64,000 bases of DNA from Azorinus chamasolen (taxonomy: Eukaryota > Mollusca > Bivalvia > Cardiida > Solecurtidae): NCBI GenBank assembly GCA_963576725.1, contig OY755243.1, forward strand, positions 35,749,846 through 35,813,845, in the 5' to 3' direction. The position numbers and the translations under genes were made by a program. Of this stretch, positions 61,082 through 64,000 are shown in pieces (the first letter of the stretch is position 1; each line of letters opens with the position of its first letter). The notes under the pieces were generated by a model that had not been told where the DNA came from, ran no database searches, and worked only from the letters and a program-made list of their open reading frames with translations.

Positions 61082-61625
61082 ATTAGCTCACCTGAGCCGA
61101 AGGATCGGGATGAGCTATTGTGACTGCGATCCGTCCGCCGTCCGGCTACATTGTCAAACAACATCTCTTCTGAAACCGCTGACCCGATTTTAACCAAATT
61201 TTGTCAGAAGCCTCATTGGCTAGGGGGACCGAAATATTGTTCAAATTATGATCCCCTGGCCAAAAATGGCCCCTCTCAGGGCTTGTCAGTTTTTCATAGG
61301 AAAATCTTTTAAAATATTCTTCTCTGAAACTGTAATGCCTAAAGCATTATCTAATGGTCCTCTACAAATCTTTAAAAATGTTCTCTGTATCTGTAAGGCT
61401 TAGACGTTTAATGTTTGGTATGTACATGTAGCATGATCTAATGGTCCTCTACAAATATTGTTCAAATTATGACCCCGACCAAAAATGGCCTCACTCCTGG
61501 GTTTATGTTTTTCATAGGAGCATCTTTAAAAATCTTCTTCTCTGAAACTAAGGCCGAGACCTTTGAAATTTGGTATGTGACATGATCTAATGGTCCTCTA
61601 CAAAGATTGTTCAAATTATTATAAC
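61082..61625 (+). mobile_element. Family-F element, truncated at a family-I element
   Basis: TAGCTCACCTGAGCCGAAGG ATCGGGATGAGCTA, CCGTCCGCCGTCCGGC, TTTTGTCAGAAGCCTCATTG and three units. Very like the head at 22711. Ends at a run of about 18 C. Confidence 0.85.
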
Positions 61626-62345
61626 CCCCCCCCCCCCCCCCACCCCACAACGAAGTTTGGGGGGGTATACTGGAATCAGGTTATCCGTCCGTGGACACAA
61701 TTTTGTCCGGCCTTCTTATTCTACAGTTTTGCTTCAATTTTGTTGAAAGTTCATGTATAGCCTATATGACCATATAAACCTGTGCACCGCTTATTTCCAT
61801 AATGATCGGACCACTACTTCAGGAGTTATCTCCCCCTTTTTAGTCTCCTACCAATGTTTTCCGGTTTTCTGGACTTTTTATGGAAGTGACTCGAGATATC
61901 AACTCTATATTTGGTACAAAGCTAAATTTAGATAAGTTACAGTTTATGATACAATCTCAGCCCGGTTGAATAATTATTTCCAGAGTTATTGCCCTTGAAC
62001 TTTAATTTTTTTCTTCAAATTTGGGATTTTCCAGACTTTTTTTGGAAGTGGTTGCAGATATTAACTTTATATTTGGCATAAAGCTAACTCTAGATGAATT
62101 ACAGCTTAATTCCCAATCTCAGTCTGGTTGAATAATTTTTGCCAGAGTTATGGCCCTTGAACTTTTCAAATTTTCAATTTTCTGGTCTTTCTTTGGAAAT
62201 GGTTGGAGATATTAACTTCATATTTGACATAGAGCTTAATCTAGATGAGGTACAGCTTAAGTTCAAATATGGGTCTGGTTGAATAATTTTTGTCAGAGTT
62301 ATTGTCCTTGAACTTAATGTTTTTCTGAAAAGGTACCTAGTTTTA
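61626..62345 (+). mobile_element. Family-I element
   Basis: Poly-C then CACCCCACAACGAAGTTTGG GGGGGTAT, GTCCGTCCGTGGACACAATT, followed by three units of about 130-150 bp with GGTTGGAGATATTAACTTCA, TGAATAATTTTTGTCAGAGT and CCCTTGAACTT. No protein domain. Confidence 0.7.
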
Positions 62346-62349
62346 GAAC

Positions 62350-62660
62350 TGCAGCTTGCTGTATAGAGGCTCTATAGCCTGCTTTATAGATGTTCTACAG
62401 CTTGCTATATAATGGTTGTACAGCTTACTATATAGAAGTTAACACAGCTTGCTGTATAGCTGCTCTACAATTTGCTATATAGAGGTTCTACAGCTTGCTA
62501 TATAGAGGTTCTTCCGGTTGCTACATGGAGGCTCTCCAGCTTGCTATTTAGAGGTTTAACAGCTTGCTATATGGAGGCTCTCAAGCTTGCTATAATATAT
62601 TTTACAGCTTGCTACATGGAGGCTTTCCAGCTTGATATAATGAAGTTTTACAGCTTGGTA
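62350..62660. repeat. About 23-bp tandem repeat, 12-13 units
   Basis: Irregular units TACAGCTTGCTATATAGAGG TTC with variants GCTACATGGAGGCTCTC and GATATAATGAAGTTT. The frame at 62472-62678 is a translation of this repeat. Confidence 0.88.
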
Positions 62661-62779
62661 AAAGTAAAGTTCATTTAGGATGAAAGTGTATTTTGTGAGA
62701 GGGGTTTTGAATTACAAACAGTACAGATCCTGATCAGAGTGCTCCTCTATGAACCATGTGAGCTGGTCATCACTCAGTA

Positions 62780-63001
62780 TTATCCCATTACCTCATAGGA
62801 TTTTTTTTAGATCCAGCCTCTTTGAATAAATCTACCGAAAAGGAGCATTTACTAAAGAAAATGAACATTTTAACATTGTGTAGTGTTGATACAATTGTGA
62901 TAAATGGAGCATTTGCTCCTATGGAGCAAATGCTCTATTCATCAAAAATGAATTCAAAAAGTGACTTTTACAGAGGTGTCAATATGAGGGAATGGGTTAA
63001 C
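62780..63001. mobile_element. Family-C MITE, reverse sense
   Basis: CCCATTACCTCATAGGATTT, CTACCGAAAAGGAGCATTTA, GGAGCATTTGCTCCTATGGA with GCAAATGCTCTATTCATC, ATGAGGGAATGGGTTAA. The last TTAA is shared with the next family-A element. Confidence 0.85.
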
Positions 63002-63235
63002 TCTTCTCTTCATAAATACGCCTTTCTCTGCCTTTGCAAACAGAGTAGACGCAGATCCTGTAGGAGCCAAATGACCAGGGTCTACTCTGTTTGCTTATGA
63101 TATAGTATAGATATGCTTCCACATTTCCTGCCATGGCCAATATCCCTGTATCTATGTATTATTATAACAATAAATCTAATATTCACGATGCCATTGTTTC
63201 AGTAAACCCTTTAACTGTTCAATATTCATGCAAAT
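62998..63235. mobile_element. Family-A MITE sharing a TTAA with the family-C copy
   Basis: TTAACTCTTCTCTTCATAAA, GAGTAGACGCAGATCCTGTA, GGAGCCAAATGACCAGGGTC. A second worn end ACCCTTTAACTGTTCAATATTC lies at 63203. Confidence 0.75.
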
Positions 63236-63790
63236 TTTCAGCCTTCTATGTGTACCGGATGATGAGGGGTGTTCAAACATTTTTTGTATTGTCTTTTACT
63301 AGCGCATATGGCTGTATATATTTAATTTATAAAAAATCAGAAACGCATGGTATTCATTAATTATCTGCGTCATTAATTATGTGTGTCACAAAGGTTCTGC
63401 GGTGTTCGTGTTTCCGTACGAGCTCAGAAACCTTCTTTTTATATAAAAAAATTGTCATTTTCGTTCATGTTTTGCCCAATCACTCTGTATGCTGAGGTCC
63501 AGTTAAAGGGACACACCGAAAAACATATTTTTCAGTGGGAAATATTTTCGTCCAATAATCATCAATAACTTTTTTATCTGATGTGATAACTCAATTCTGA
63601 CTTCAGATCTGCACTCAGCATACATACTATATGTGAATTTATATATGTGAATTTGAACTAAATCGGAGACAATTATTATTTTTTAAAAATCGTCCAAAAA
63701 TCATTAATAACTTTTTTATCCACAAATTTGGTAGGTCACAAATATCATTCAACTGGTTTTTGGGAAGATCTTTAAAGATTTTTTTTGGTT
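63236..63790. other. Unannotated stretch
   Basis: Nothing recognised. CATCAATAACTTTTTTATC recurs as CATTAATAACTTTTTTATCC about 140 bp on. Confidence 0.4.
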
Positions 63791-63966
63791 GCCATGACAA
63801 CCAGAGTTCTACATGGATCCAGGTTCTTTTTAAAATTTCGAGTTACAAAGATCATGTATGTAAAGTTTGGTTACATTCCGCCTTGTAGTTTCAGAGGAGA
63901 TGTTTAAAGCAATAGTTGACAGACGGACACTGGCTCACCTGAGCATACTGTGGTGGGTGAGCTTAA
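63791..63966 (-). mobile_element. Family-F-related element, reversed left end
   Basis: GTTGCCATGACAACCAGAGT, TGTAGTTTCAGAGGAGATGT, AGTTGACAGACGGACAC, then GCTCACCTGAGCATACTGTG GTGGGTGAGCTTA, the reversed left hairpin with GCTCACCT/GGTGAGC. Confidence 0.7.
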
Positions 63967-64000
63967 AACTTGGGGGGCACCTAAATAACAAAATAAAGAA

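Overview
The window is eukaryotic nuclear DNA: AT-rich, gene-poor, with spliced genes and a very high density of short transposable elements. The gene content (an XK-related scramblase-family gene, a Mab-21/cGAS-like nucleotidyltransferase with a decayed relative nearby, an RNA polymerase III subunit) and the repeats (a tRNA-derived SINE ending in an (ACTC)n-like tail, CR1/jockey-like LINE remains, GAGCTCACCTGAGC-type elements) point to a mollusc, most likely a bivalve. The species call is inference only.

Genes, left to right. A decayed Mab-21/cGAS-like fragment (about 6.24-6.51 kb) lies 2.2 kb upstream of an intact single-exon homologue (8735-10054, +, 439 aa). An XK-related protein gene follows in three exons (11333-11937, 19138-19346, 21663-22342, +) whose phases join into one 497-residue protein; its 7.2 kb and 2.3 kb introns are filled with palindromic elements, a SINE and a 25-bp satellite. 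A lone 35-codon exon with a membrane segment lies at 51607-51711. An uninterrupted reading frame for RNA polymerase III subunit RPC9 (CRCP) lies at 53167-53568. A broken LINE reverse transcriptase (about 41.96-43.36 kb) sits inside what looks like an LTR. No operon-like organisation exists and no functional link between the genes is visible.

Most of the rest is repeats. I use working names. Family A (about 45 copies, about 200-280 bp, termini TTAACCCTTT...AAAGGGTTAA, core palindrome around CAGACC..GATCAGACGGCTCC); family C (TTAACCCATTCC ends, core GAGCATTTGCTCC); family E (TTAACCCTTCGCTTGC ends, core GATGAGACAGCTCC); family H (TTAACTCTTTGCA ends, core TTTGGATCCAGATGA); family B (TACAGTAAAACC...GGTTTTACTGTA ends, core TGCAGAAAGCTCC); family D (core ACCAAACCCTATG...); family F/G/I (longer elements with a hairpin at the left end and a hairpin plus CTCTTGTT at the right end, filled with 85-170 bp tandem units). 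Families A, B, C and E all meet at the same palindromic centre, GCTCCTATAGGAGC or a close variant.

Two large foldback-like elements with long inverted arms made of tandem repeats occupy about 1.4-6.2 kb and 44.87-49.21 kb; the second is flanked by a 12-bp direct repeat. A third, 4.6-kb inverted duplication occupies 55.2-59.9 kb. Several satellites appear to have expanded inside the arms or loops of palindromic elements. All repeat boundaries are read by eye and approximate unless stated to be exact.
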